Assembly: GCA_029256485.1 (NCBI GenBank) | Contig: JAQSXU010000012.1 | Coordinates: 1 to 64,000 of the forward strand | Origin: Clostridiaceae bacterium | Lineage (GTDB): Bacteria; Bacillota_A; Clostridia; Clostridiales; Clostridiaceae | Direction of reading: 5' to 3' | Length of the DNA stretch: 64,000 nt | Shown: positions 28,493 through 37,200 of the stretch, piece after piece | Layout of the letters: every line of letters starts with the position of its first letter | Numbering within the stretch: the stretch's first letter is position 1 | Notes under the pieces: model-generated | The model's input: the letters and a program-made list of their open reading frames with translations, nothing else | Told to the model about the DNA's origin: nothing | Database searches by the model: none | Translations under genes and position numbers: made by a program

Positions 28493-28521
28493 TTGTAAAT
28501 TGTCGAATCTGGAGTTATAAT
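28493..28521 (+). promoter_or_regulatory. Putative promoter of the rseC-rnf operon
   Basis: TTGTAA (28493-28498), a 17-nt spacer and TATAAT (28516-28521) lie about 55 bp before rseC. Upstream are three near-repeats of aaatatacaa/aaatatgata spaced about 20 bp apart (28448-28490), possibly protein-binding. Confidence 0.6.
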
Positions 28522-28576
28522 GTTAAAGAATTAAATGAAAAGTTTTTTCATATACAAAAGAAGGGAGTGAAGTCTA

Positions 28577-28990
28577 TTGAAAAATGAAAAAGAGGGTATT
28601 GTAATTGAACTAAATAATAAAATTGCAAAAGTTAAGCTGTCAAGGCATGGAGATTGCGAAAATTGTGGGGCTTGTCCTGGCAGTGAGGCAATGATACTGG
28701 AGGCTAATAACCTAATTGGGGCCAAAAGGGGTGAACATGTAATTCTTGAACTAAAAGAAAATAATATGTTAAAGGCAGCTTTCATAGTATATATACTTCC
28801 CTTAATATCTATATTTATTGGTGCTGAACTAGGTGCATTTCTTTCTTCATTATGGGGAAAAGGTACCTACTCCTTTCAGATAGGCGGTGCAGTTATAGCG
28901 TTTCTTATATCCTTAGCTATCATTGTGTACTATGAGAAATTTAATAGAAATAATATACACAAACTACCTAAAATAGTAAGAGTTTTTTGA
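28577..28990 (+). CDS. rseC: RseC/MucC-family protein of the Rnf operon
   Basis: 137 aa from TTG 28577. An N-terminal soluble part carries four Cys-type ligands (CENCGAC plus upstream GD), followed by two transmembrane helices (residues about 64-82 and 94-116). RseC-like proteins precede rnfC in many clostridial rnf operons and help assembly or regulation of the complex. It is 42 bp upstream of rnfC in the same direction. Confidence 0.85.
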   Translation: MKNEKEGIVIELNNKIAKVKLSRHGDCENCGACPGSEAMILEANNLIGAKRGEHVILELKENNMLKAAFIVYILPLISIFIGAELGAFLSSLWGKGTYSFQIGGAVIAFLISLAIIVYYEKFNRNNIHKLPKIVRVF

Positions 28991-29032
28991 ATAAATTTGT
29001 AATCGTTATTTTAAATATGAGGTGATAGTGTT

Positions 29033-30349
29033 ATGTTGAAATTTTTTAAAGGCGGAGTTCATCCTAAGGATAATAAAAAGTACACTGCCAACAAAGCAAT
29101 AGAAAATTCATTGATTCCTGAAAAAGTGGTTATACCTGTAAGACAGCATATAGGTGCACCTTGCATACCTTTAGTAAAAAAAGGGGACAAGGTTAAAAAG
29201 GGACAAGTTATAGCTGATAGTGATGCTTTTGTATCAGGCCCAATACATTCATCTATATCGGGTACAGTGGTTGATATTGGTGACTATGTTCATGGAGTCT
29301 TTGGTAAATCATTAGCTATTGTAATTGAAAATGACAAAATGGATCAATGGGTAGATGGCATTCCCCTTAAAAGGGATTGGAAGACCTTAAGTGTAGATGA
29401 AATAAAAACTATAATTAGAAAAGCCGGAATTGTGGGAATGGGCGGTGCTACATTTCCAACACATGTGAAACTTTCTCCCCCAGCAGATAAAAAGGTAGAT
29501 ACATTCATATTAAATGGAGCTGAGTGTGAACCTTATTTAACCGCAGATTATAGAATGATGCTGGAGTATACAGATAAAATTGTCAGCGGCGTTTTCATAG
29601 TAATGAAGATTCTTGGTGTAGACAATGCTTATGTTGGCATTGAGGACAATAAACCTAAAGCAGTTGAAGCAATGAAGGAAGCATTTAGAGGAACTCCAGT
29701 TACGGTAGTGGAATTACCCACTAGATATCCTCAGGGTGGAGAAAAAATGTTAATTAAAGCCATTACAAAAAAGGAAGTGCCATCTGGAGCATTGCCTGCA
29801 GATGTAGGAGTGGTAGTTCAAAATGTGGGAACTGTTATTGCCATAAGTGATGCTGTTATTAATGGTATACCACTTATAGAAAGGGTTACTACAGTATCAG
29901 GAGATGCAGTACGTGAACCCAAAAATATTTCTTTAAGAGTAGGAACAACATTTCAGCAGGCGGTGGATTTCTGCGGCGGATTAAAAGAAAAGCCTGAAAA
30001 GATTATTATGGGTGGGCCTATGATGGGAATTGCACAATTTTCTTTGGACACCCCCATAATTAAAGGTACCTCTGGGATATTAGCTTTGACAAACAAGGCC
30101 ATTAATGAATCTGAACAATCACCATGTATTAGATGCGGAAGATGCATTGATGCCTGCCCAATGGGATTAAATCCAAGCAGATTAAGCATATTAGGTGAAA
30201 GAAATCTATTTATAGAGGCCAAAGAGGAAAATAATCTTATGGATTGTATAGAATGCGGAAGTTGTGTATATGCTTGTCCAGCAAAACGTAATATTGTTCA
30301 ATATATAAAGTATTTAAAGAAAGAAAATGCAGCTAAAGTGGCAAAATAA
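29033..30349 (+). CDS. rnfC: Rnf complex subunit RnfC
   Basis: 438 aa. An N-terminal biotinyl-like beta domain is followed by the NADH/FMN-binding region (GIVGMGGATFPTHVKLSPP, NGAECEPYL) and two [4Fe-4S] ferredoxin motifs (CIRCGRCIDACP; CIECGSCVYACP). RnfC is the peripheral subunit that exchanges electrons with NAD. It is the first structural gene of rnfCDGEAB and has an AGGTGA site. Confidence 0.97.
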   Translation: MLKFFKGGVHPKDNKKYTANKAIENSLIPEKVVIPVRQHIGAPCIPLVKKGDKVKKGQVIADSDAFVSGPIHSSISGTVVDIGDYVHGVFGKSLAIVIENDKMDQWVDGIPLKRDWKTLSVDEIKTIIRKAGIVGMGGATFPTHVKLSPPADKKVDTFILNGAECEPYLTADYRMMLEYTDKIVSGVFIVMKILGVDNAYVGIEDNKPKAVEAMKEAFRGTPVTVVELPTRYPQGGEKMLIKAITKKEVPSGALPADVGVVVQNVGTVIAISDAVINGIPLIERVTTVSGDAVREPKNISLRVGTTFQQAVDFCGGLKEKPEKIIMGGPMMGIAQFSLDTPIIKGTSGILALTNKAINESEQSPCIRCGRCIDACPMGLNPSRLSILGERNLFIEAKEENNLMDCIECGSCVYACPAKRNIVQYIKYLKKENAAKVAK

Positions 30350-30362
30350 TGGAGGTATACTT

Positions 30363-31355
30363 ATGAATGTTGAAATAAGATCTGATGAAAATATGCTAAG
30401 GGTTTCTGCATCACCGCACATAAGATCAGAGGAATCAATTAGTAAAATAATGTGGAATGTAAATTTAGCATTAGTACCCGCAGTTGTATTCAGCGTGTAC
30501 CATTTTGGAATAAAAGCATTTGTTACAATTTTAGTTAGTGTTTTGTCGGCAGTATTCGCTGAATTTATGGTGGAAAAGTTCATGAAAAGGCCCTTAACAA
30601 TAACTGATGGAAGCGCAGTGGTAACAGGTATGCTTCTTGCAATGTGTCTGCCACCTGATTTACCGATATATATGACAGTTGTTGGATCCTTTGTGGCAAT
30701 AGCAATTGCAAAACACTCCATGGGGGGACTGGGGTTCAACATATTTAATCCTGCTCATATAGCAAGAGCAGCATTAATGGTTTCGTGGCCAGTTGCCATG
30801 ACAGCATGGAGAAAGATGACCACAGGAGTGGATGTAGTATCATCAGCTACACCTTTAAATATATTAAAACAGCAGGGTTATAATAAATTGGTTGAAACTT
30901 TTGGCGATAAGCTACATATGTATAGCGCCATGTTTTTAGGTAATAGAAATGGAAGTTTAGGTGAAACAAGTACAGTATTATTGATAATTGGCGGGTTATA
31001 CTTAATTTACAGAGGGTATATAAAATGGCAGGTGCCAGTGTTAATGATAGGCACTGTGGGCCTTTTAACCTGGGTGTTTGGACCAGCTGGTTTATTTACC
31101 GGAGATCCTATTTTTCATATGATGGCAGGAGGATTAATAATTGGAGCATTCTTTATGGCCACTGATATGGTAACAATTCCAATGACATTAAAAGGTCAGG
31201 TGATTTTTGCAGTGGGAGCTGGAGCATTGACGAGCCTAATTAGATTAAAGGGGGGCTACCCAGAAGGAGTTTGTTATTCAATTCTTCTGATGAACAGTGT
31301 TACACCACTTATAGATAGATTTACTCAACCAACAAAGTTCGGAGCTAGGAGGTAG
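30363..31355 (+). CDS. rnfD: Rnf complex subunit RnfD
   Basis: 330 aa, an integral membrane NqrB/RnfD subunit with about eight to nine helices. It has the flavin-attachment region (DGSAVVTGMLLAMCLPPDLP) and SATPLNILK, in which the Thr is the usual covalent FMN site. ATG 30363 follows GGAGG, 13 bp after rnfC. RnfD forms part of the ion-translocating membrane core. Confidence 0.96.
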   Translation: MNVEIRSDENMLRVSASPHIRSEESISKIMWNVNLALVPAVVFSVYHFGIKAFVTILVSVLSAVFAEFMVEKFMKRPLTITDGSAVVTGMLLAMCLPPDLPIYMTVVGSFVAIAIAKHSMGGLGFNIFNPAHIARAALMVSWPVAMTAWRKMTTGVDVVSSATPLNILKQQGYNKLVETFGDKLHMYSAMFLGNRNGSLGETSTVLLIIGGLYLIYRGYIKWQVPVLMIGTVGLLTWVFGPAGLFTGDPIFHMMAGGLIIGAFFMATDMVTIPMTLKGQVIFAVGAGALTSLIRLKGGYPEGVCYSILLMNSVTPLIDRFTQPTKFGARR

Positions 31356-31360
31356 AAAAC

Positions 31361-31924
31361 ATGAAGTCTTCACATGAACAAAAAAACTATAGCATTCTTC
31401 AAATTGCTTCTAATTTAACTGCTGCTTGTTTAATTTCAGGAACAATCCTAGCAGCAACTTATTATATAACAGCTCCTGTGGCTGCTGCAAAGTCAATAAT
31501 GTTAACAAACCAGGCAATGAGGTCATTGGTAAAGGATGCAGATTCCTTCAATAAGATTCAAGGTAAGGATGGCTGGTATAAAGCAGTAAAAAATAATAAG
31601 ACAATAGCCTATGTTGTTCCTGCAAGCAGTAAGGGCTACGGTGGAGCTATTAAGATGCTGGTGGCGGTTACTCCTGAAGGAAAAGAAATAGACTACACTA
31701 TTACAGATCACAATGAGACCCCTGGACTTGGAGACAATGCCAGGAAAGACTCATTTAGGGCTCAATTTAAAAATAAAGGACCTGAAAATATGGTAGTGGT
31801 AAAGGATCCTGCAGATAAAAAAGATATTCAGGCTATGACTGGAGCAACTATTACATCAAGAGCGGTAACAAAGGCTATTAAGGAAAAAGAGCAGGAAGTT
31901 TTAGCTATTGGAGGAGGTAAATAA
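31361..31924 (+). CDS. rnfG: Rnf complex subunit RnfG
   Basis: 187 aa. One N-terminal helix (LTAACLISGTILAATYYI) precedes an extracytoplasmic FMN-binding domain with ETPGLGDNA and the covalent flavin motif (MTGATITSRAVT; the Thr of GAT[x]2[ST] context). The gene starts five bp after rnfD and its end is two bases from rnfE. Confidence 0.95.
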   Translation: MKSSHEQKNYSILQIASNLTAACLISGTILAATYYITAPVAAAKSIMLTNQAMRSLVKDADSFNKIQGKDGWYKAVKNNKTIAYVVPASSKGYGGAIKMLVAVTPEGKEIDYTITDHNETPGLGDNARKDSFRAQFKNKGPENMVVVKDPADKKDIQAMTGATITSRAVTKAIKEKEQEVLAIGGGK

Positions 31925-31925
31925 C

Positions 31926-32549
31926 ATGAAGGAATTGTGGCATATATTTTATAAAGGATTATTTGATGAAAATCCAATATTTCGCCTTTCATTAAGCTTA
32001 TGTCCAGCTTTAGCAGTAACAACTACTGCAGCAAATGCTTTAACCATGGGATTAAGTGTTTTATTTGTTATTACAGCAAATAATGTGGTGGTTTCAATTA
32101 CTAGAAAAGTGGTAAATCCAAAGGTTAGGGTTCCTGTTTACATTACTTCAATTGCCACTATAGTTACATTTGTACAATTGATATTACAGGCATATTTCCC
32201 AGTGTTATATAAAAATCTTGGCATATATTTAGCACTTATAGTTGTATTTGCTATAATTCTTGCCAGGGCAGAGGTATTTGCTTCAAAGAATCCAGTTTTT
32301 CCTTCTTTTCTTGATGGTCTTGGAATGGGCTGCGGATTTACCATTGCTATGTTGACCATAGGAATAATAAGAGAACTGTTTGGTATGGGTTCTATATTTG
32401 GCATTCAAATTTTGGGAAGCTGGTATAATCCTGCATTAATATTTATATTACCTCCTGGAGCATTTATGGTTATAGGATATATTATTGGTGCTATAAAAAT
32501 GAATGATGCAAGAAAGGCCAAATTAAATGTTAAAGGAGGACAAGCATAA
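31926..32549 (+). CDS. rnfE: Rnf complex subunit RnfE
   Basis: 207 aa, a six-helix NqrD/RnfE membrane protein (NPIFRLSLSLCPALAVTT; LDGLGMGCGFTIAMLTIG). ATG 31926 is preferred because GGAGGAGG precedes it; an in-frame ATG at 31908 lies within rnfG. RnfE and RnfA are inverted homologues that form the membrane core around a [2Fe-2S] cluster (one Cys from each). Confidence 0.95.
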   Translation: MKELWHIFYKGLFDENPIFRLSLSLCPALAVTTTAANALTMGLSVLFVITANNVVVSITRKVVNPKVRVPVYITSIATIVTFVQLILQAYFPVLYKNLGIYLALIVVFAIILARAEVFASKNPVFPSFLDGLGMGCGFTIAMLTIGIIRELFGMGSIFGIQILGSWYNPALIFILPPGAFMVIGYIIGAIKMNDARKAKLNVKGGQA

Positions 32550-33130
32550 TGGCAGAGTATTTCACAGTATTTATCAGTGCAGTTGTTGTAAATAATTTTG
32601 TGCTCACTAGATTTTTGGGGCTGTGTATTTTCTTCGGAGTTTCTAAGGATTTAGATGCTTCAGTGGGAATGGGAATGGCTGTAACATCAGTTATGACATT
32701 GAGTTCCATGCTGGCATGGGCTGTTTACAACTTTGTGTTAGTTCCATTTCACTTAACATTTTTAACAACCCTTGTATTTGTACTTTTAATAGCAAGCTTT
32801 GTGCAATTGCTTGAAATGGTCATAAAAAAATATGTGCCTACACTTTATGGAATGTGGGGAATATACCTGCTTCTAATAGCCACTAACTGTGTTGTATTAG
32901 GAGTACCTTTAATAAATGCAGAATCAAACTTTCCATTCTTAAAAAGCGTAATTTACGCAATTGGATCAGGATTGGGATTTGCTCTAGCTATAGTACTTAT
33001 GGCAAGCTTAAGGGAAAAATTAAAATTAGCAGATGTACCAAAGTCATTGCAGGGATCTGGAATAGCATTTATTCTTGCAGGTATGCTGGCGTTAGCTTTC
33101 CTGGGCTTTTCAGGTATGATTTCAATTTAA
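32549..33130 (+). CDS. rnfA: Rnf complex subunit RnfA
   Basis: 193 aa, a six-helix NqrE/RnfA membrane subunit (NNFVLTRFLGLCIFFGVS; ATNCVVLGVPLINAE). The ATG overlaps the rnfE stop (TAATG), so translation is coupled. Conserved Cys residues in the first and fourth segments fit the core iron-sulfur site. Confidence 0.96.
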   Translation: MAEYFTVFISAVVVNNFVLTRFLGLCIFFGVSKDLDASVGMGMAVTSVMTLSSMLAWAVYNFVLVPFHLTFLTTLVFVLLIASFVQLLEMVIKKYVPTLYGMWGIYLLLIATNCVVLGVPLINAESNFPFLKSVIYAIGSGLGFALAIVLMASLREKLKLADVPKSLQGSGIAFILAGMLALAFLGFSGMISI

Positions 33131-33145
33131 CGAGGAGGAAGAAAT

Positions 33146-34012
33146 ATGAATACAGCTATAATGGTAATCATAGTAATGGGAATGGTTGGCACTTTCTTTG
33201 GATTGGTTTTAGCCATAGGAAACAGAAAGTTTGCCATTGAAGTAAATCCTTTAATTGAATTAGTTGAAGATGAACTTCCTAAGGGGCAATGTGGAGCGTG
33301 CGGATTTGCAGGCTGTAAAGCCTATGCGGAAGCTGTTGTAATGAATAAGGATGTACCTCCTAACTTATGTGTACCTGGTAAGGAACAGGTGGCAAAGAAA
33401 GTATCTGAACTAACTGGAAAAACTGCAGAAAAGGTTGCACCAAAAGTGGCTCAGGTAAGGTGCGCAGGCTCAAAATGTAAATCCATAAAAAACTATAATT
33501 ATGTAGGTGTGCAGGATTGTACTGCAGCTAGTCTTCTTCTGGGAGGCCCAAAGGAATGCTCACATGGATGCTTGGGCTTTGGAACATGTGTAAAAAACTG
33601 TCCATTTGGGGCTCTAACCATGAGTGAGGATGGATTGCCAGTAGTAGACTTAGACATATGCACTGGCTGCGGAAAATGTGAAAGTGTATGTCCTAAAAAA
33701 GTAATAAATATTATTCCTAAGGAGTCAATGGTAAGAGTAAACTGCAATTCAAAAGATAAGGGAGCAGTTGTAAGAAAAATATGCAGCGCTGGATGTATTG
33801 GATGTGGAATATGCAGCAGAAGCTGTTCCTATAATGCAATAAAAATTGAAAATAATTTAGCAGTGGTAGATTCTAATATATGTATAGAAAAATGTGACAA
33901 TCCAACTTGTCTAGTTAAATGTCCCACTGGAGCCATAAGACCAGTAGTAAGCGGAGTTGTTCCAGGTACTGAGGAAAAGGATGAGAAACACATTGCAACA
34001 AAGGTAAGCTAG
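33146..34012 (+). CDS. rnfB: Rnf complex subunit RnfB
   Basis: 288 aa. An N-terminal helix (MVIIVMGMVGTFFGLVLAIG) is followed by a [4Fe-4S] CGACGFAGCKAYAEAV domain and several ferredoxin clusters (CVKNCPFGAL; CTGCGKCESVCPK; CIGCGICSRSC; CDNPTCLVKCP). RnfB is the entry point for electrons from reduced ferredoxin. It completes the operon; the last, non-canonical Cys-rich module is common in clostridial RnfB. A terminator follows at 34163. Confidence 0.96.
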   Translation: MNTAIMVIIVMGMVGTFFGLVLAIGNRKFAIEVNPLIELVEDELPKGQCGACGFAGCKAYAEAVVMNKDVPPNLCVPGKEQVAKKVSELTGKTAEKVAPKVAQVRCAGSKCKSIKNYNYVGVQDCTAASLLLGGPKECSHGCLGFGTCVKNCPFGALTMSEDGLPVVDLDICTGCGKCESVCPKKVINIIPKESMVRVNCNSKDKGAVVRKICSAGCIGCGICSRSCSYNAIKIENNLAVVDSNICIEKCDNPTCLVKCPTGAIRPVVSGVVPGTEEKDEKHIATKVS

Positions 34013-34017
34013 TACCT

Positions 34018-34330
34018 GAAAGAATAAATAACAAAGAATAAATAACAAATAAGGAAGTTTTTCTTTCAGAAAAACTTATAATTTTAGGATTTTAAAATTC
34101 TAAACCGAAGGCTGTCAATTTGAACTAATGAAAAATAAAATAGTAATTTTACAAATGAAAAGACTGCTGGGAGTTTTCGGACACCAGCAGTTTTAATTTA
34201 AATTTAAGGCAAACGAAAATATTACTTTAAATTTAAGATTTTCTGCTTTAGCAGAAAATCCACCTTATTTGATCTTTAATCTTTGATCTTTGTTATTTGA
34301 AAGAAGTTTGATCTTTAATCTTTGTTATTT
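34018..34330. repeat. Repeat-rich tail of the element (dispersed repeat, copy 3)
   Basis: No gene lies here. Direct repeats of aataaataacaaag and of gatctttaatctttg(at)ctttgttattt flank hairpins: aagtttttct/agaaaaactt (34055-34077), actgctgg/ccagcagt (34163-34191) and gattttctgct/agcagaaaatc. The right half is an inverted copy of the repeats at 48968 and 62711. It makes up most of the gap after rnfB. Confidence 0.7.
34163..34197 (+). terminator. Terminator after rnfB
   Basis: actgctgg (34163-34170) pairs with ccagcagt (34184-34191), followed by TTTTAATTT. It closes the rnf operon. Confidence 0.7.
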
Positions 34331-34357
34331 ATTATAAAACTGTTGCAGTTTTATAAT
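34331..34357. repeat. Perfect hairpin just inside the right element border
   Basis: attataaaactg (34331-34342) and cagttttataat (34346-34357) with a TTG loop form a perfect 12-bp stem. It lies five bases inside the att core and could be a terminator or recombinase-binding arm. Confidence 0.6.
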
Positions 34358-34362
34358 ACTTG

Positions 34363-34372
34363 CATTACCAAC
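34363..34372. other. Right attachment-site core
   Basis: cattaccaac marks the right junction of element and permease gene. It matches cattagcaac at the left border except for one base. Confidence 0.65.
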
Positions 34373-34764
34373 CCAAAATATAATAATAGGTGCTAAGGCT
34401 ACTTTAGGAAGTGCATTTAAAACTACTAAATAAGGTTCAAGTACTCTATTTAGAAAATCTGACCACCAAAGTAATACGGCTACCACTGTACCTAATAGTG
34501 TACCCAGTACAAAGCCAATAATGGTTTCATAACAGGTTATAAATATATGCTTAAATAAAGTGCCTTCATTATAGACCTTAATTAAACTTTTAACCATTCT
34601 GCTGGGGGTACTTGTAAGAAATGGATCAATAATTTTAAAATCTCCCAGCAGTTCCCATAATACAAAAAAAATTATTAAAATCAGAATTCTTGTAATTACT
34701 ATTTTCCTTTTTCTAGTCTTTACATTTCTTAAATATTCACTATGTTCCTCAATTTCATTTATCA

Positions 34765-35523
34765 CTAATTATTCAACTCCTTCCATACATCGTTAAAATA
34801 ATCTCTAAATTCCTTAGCTTTTCTAGATTTTAACGGGGAATTATATTGCTCCGAAAAAGTAATGTCAAATATTTTACTTATGCGAGAAGGACGTTTAGTT
34901 AGTACAATAATTCTATTGGACATACTTATTGCCTCTGAGATATCATGGGTTACCATGATAACTGTCTTTTTTTCTTTTTTGATAATACTATAAATTTCAT
35001 CGCTTATATTAAGTCTTGTCTGATAGTCCAAGGCTGAAAAAGGTTCATCCAAAAGAAGCACTTCTGGGTTTAATGCCAAAGTTCTAATAAGTGCAACCTT
35101 TTGTCTCATGCCTCCAGATAATTCGTTTGGATAATGGTTTTTAAAGTCTAAAAGACCATAAGACATAAGCATTTCCGTAACCTTTTCCTTTGTTTCACTA
35201 TTTATTTTATGTTGAATTTTAAGACCTAAAAGAATATTGTCCCACACACTCAGCCAATCAAATAATTGATCCTTTTGAAACATATAGCCTATCTTTGGAG
35301 AAAAGCTGGTGCTCAATTCTTCATCTATATATACTTCGCCATTGGAGGGCTTTAACAATCCTGCAATTATGTTTAATAAAGTGGACTTGCCGCAGCCAGA
35401 GGGTCCTACAATGCTTAAGAATTCACCGTCCAGCACATTAAAAGAAATATCTTTAATTGCAGTTGTTAATGTATCTATGGAATGGTAGTTCATAACTATA
35501 TTATTTACTGCCACTTTATTCAT
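34765..35523 (-). CDS. ABC transporter ATPase (nitrate/sulfonate/taurine type)
   Basis: 252 aa with Walker A (GPSGCGKST), Q-loop (MFQKDQLFDW), signature (LSGGMRQK), Walker B (EVLLLDEPF) and the switch His (VTHD). It belongs to the SsuB/TauB/NrtD group. The start has AGGAGATG. It is coupled by a one-base overlap to the interrupted permease. The substrate is unknown; the binding protein at 49098 is a plausible partner. Confidence 0.93.
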   Translation of the reverse strand: MNKVAVNNIVMNYHSIDTLTTAIKDISFNVLDGEFLSIVGPSGCGKSTLLNIIAGLLKPSNGEVYIDEELSTSFSPKIGYMFQKDQLFDWLSVWDNILLGLKIQHKINSETKEKVTEMLMSYGLLDFKNHYPNELSGGMRQKVALIRTLALNPEVLLLDEPFSALDYQTRLNISDEIYSIIKKEKKTVIMVTHDISEAISMSNRIIVLTKRPSRISKIFDITFSEQYNSPLKSRKAKEFRDYFNDVWKELNN

Positions 35524-35795
35524 AAAATCATCTCCTAGAATTTATATTTTAGTATATGAAAGTAAATAATATAGTGTTAAAAGTATTTGATTAAGCATAT
35601 ATGTTAAAGTATATTCCAGGTTAGGAAAATAATTATCATATTGTTAAAATCTAGAATAAAATGGCTTTTCTTTTCATTTATAGTCAGTTTTGTTGATTTT
35701 TCTTTGAAAAACTATAGAATTTGTAATTTTTAAAATATATTAAAAAGTTATAATATTTATAATATATAGTTTAATTGTAAAGGAGGATAAGCTGT

Positions 35796-36110
35796 ATGGA
35801 GTATACAATTAAGAAGATTATATCCATTGATAAAGATGCAGAAAATTACAGGAAATCGCTAGAGATGAGGCTTTTAAGTGAAAAAAAAGATCTAGAGAAT
35901 ACCCTGGCAGATATGAGGAATGATTCTAAAGAAAATTTAGAAAGATTGAAAAAAAATGTGATGGATAAAAAATTAAATGAAGCAAGAAATATAGCTGATA
36001 AAATTAGTAATGAAAAGTTTATTGAAATGGAAAACATAAATAAAAAAGTTAATCACATCAGAGGAAAAATAATAAGTGATACTGTGGATAATATACTAAA
36101 CTCCAGGTAG
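35796..36110 (+). CDS. V-type ATPase stalk subunit (G/H, NtpF-like)
   Basis: A 104-aa, almost wholly charged coiled coil (DAENYRKSLEMRLLSEKKDL; ENLERLKKNVMDKKL). First gene of a nine-gene V/A-type ATPase operon, with an AAGGAGGA site. Such subunits form the peripheral stalk with subunit E. Assignment rests on composition and position. Confidence 0.8.
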   Translation: MEYTIKKIISIDKDAENYRKSLEMRLLSEKKDLENTLADMRNDSKENLERLKKNVMDKKLNEARNIADKISNEKFIEMENINKKVNHIRGKIISDTVDNILNSR

Positions 36111-36120
36111 GAGGGATATT

Positions 36121-37161
36121 TTGGGAAGTGTTGTAAAGTTTGCAGCAATAAATTCAAAGATAAAATCATTGGAAGGAAAGTTTTTAACCTCGGAACAGTA
36201 TTCTAAATTACTTCAGTGTAAAAATTACAGCGAAGCAATAAGATTCTTAAAAGAGGAAACAAGCTATGGCGAAGTTTTGAGTTTATACAATTTATCAGAG
36301 GTAAATAGAGGAAGGCTTGAAATAATATTAAAAAAGTATTATATTCAGAAAATTGGTAAGCTAAGGCACTATTTTTACGGGGATTATAAAAAATTGTTTA
36401 ATATTCTTTTCATGAGATATGAAATTGAAGACTTGAAGGTCATATTAAGAGGCAAATATATAGAAAATGATAAGGAACATATACATTCACTTATTACCTA
36501 TGAGAGCCCATTAAACTATATAAATTATGATGATTTATTAAGTGCTAAAAATATTGAGGATATAGTAGATAAATTAGTTAATACAAAATATTATAAATAT
36601 CTGAAGCCTTTTGTATCTGACGTTGAAAAAGAAGGATTATTCAGAATGGAAACATCATTGGATTTTTTATATTTTTCTACTATAAGAAAGTTTATTAAAA
36701 GAATAAACAAAGAAGACAGAGAAATACTTGAAAGGGTAAATGGTATTTACAGTGATTTGCTCAATGTACAGTGGATTTCAAGGGGGAAGAAATATTATAA
36801 TTTAACTCCGGAAGTGCTTTTTAACTACACCATTTACGATGGTAAATATTTAAATAAAGAAAAAATAAAACAATTATGTTATGCGAAGACTAATGAAGAA
36901 TTTTTTGAAGTTATAAAAGAAACTCCTTATAGGGACTTATTTAATACTGATGATGACTATTTGTCAGAGATGCGAATGCTGACATATTTAAAAAATGACT
37001 TTAATAAGCTAAGGGTTAGAGGAGAAATGAATATTTCTTGTTTAATTGCTTATTTGGAATTGTTTCAAATAGAAACAAGGGATCTAATTTCTATAGTTGA
37101 GAATAAGAGGTACAATATTAATTTTGATGAAGCAATGAAATATGTAACCGTTACTATCTAG
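36121..37161 (+). CDS. V-type ATPase subunit C (d-like)
   Basis: 346 aa from TTG 36121 behind GGAGGG. All-helical V0 subunit d/NtpC type (FAAINSKIKSLEGKFL; YYIQKIGKLRHYFYGDYKKL; MRYEIEDLKVILRG). It is the funnel that joins the central rotor shaft to the membrane ring. Position two in the operon is typical. Confidence 0.88.
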   Translation: MGSVVKFAAINSKIKSLEGKFLTSEQYSKLLQCKNYSEAIRFLKEETSYGEVLSLYNLSEVNRGRLEIILKKYYIQKIGKLRHYFYGDYKKLFNILFMRYEIEDLKVILRGKYIENDKEHIHSLITYESPLNYINYDDLLSAKNIEDIVDKLVNTKYYKYLKPFVSDVEKEGLFRMETSLDFLYFSTIRKFIKRINKEDREILERVNGIYSDLLNVQWISRGKKYYNLTPEVLFNYTIYDGKYLNKEKIKQLCYAKTNEEFFEVIKETPYRDLFNTDDDYLSEMRMLTYLKNDFNKLRVRGEMNISCLIAYLELFQIETRDLISIVENKRYNINFDEAMKYVTVTI

Positions 37162-37200
37162 ATGGCAGGGGGAACCCCATTTGTATTGCGAGGTGGTTAT

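Larger units (their letters stand above)
26449..34363. mobile_element. Serine-recombinase element carrying the rnf operon
   Basis: About 7.9 kb lies between the two collinear halves of one ABC permease gene. Both borders carry a near-identical 10-mer: cattagcaac at 26448-26457 and cattaccaac at 34363-34372. A large serine recombinase gene ends about 50 bp inside the left border, as integrases usually do. Cargo: a 54-aa ORF, rseC and rnfCDGEAB, then a repeat-rich tail. No phage or conjugation genes are present. Joining the outer flanks restores the permease frame; joining the inner flanks gives TTGC-ATTA-GCAA, a short inverted repeat around the core. Whether it still excises is unknown. Confidence 0.78.
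34325..34765 (-). pseudogene. ABC permease, 5' half (interrupted gene)
   Basis: It starts at GTG 34765, overlapping the ATPase stop by one base. Residues 1-134 are a normal SsuC/TauC-type N-terminus (RILILIIFFVLWELLGDF, TSTPSRMVKSL, LNALPKVALAPIIIFWVGN). After that Asn codon at 34364-34366 the homology stops, and 12 unrelated residues from the element precede a stop at 34327-34325. The missing C-terminal half is at 26047-26448. As it stands the permease cannot span the membrane fully, so the transporter should be inactive unless the element is excised. Confidence 0.88.
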
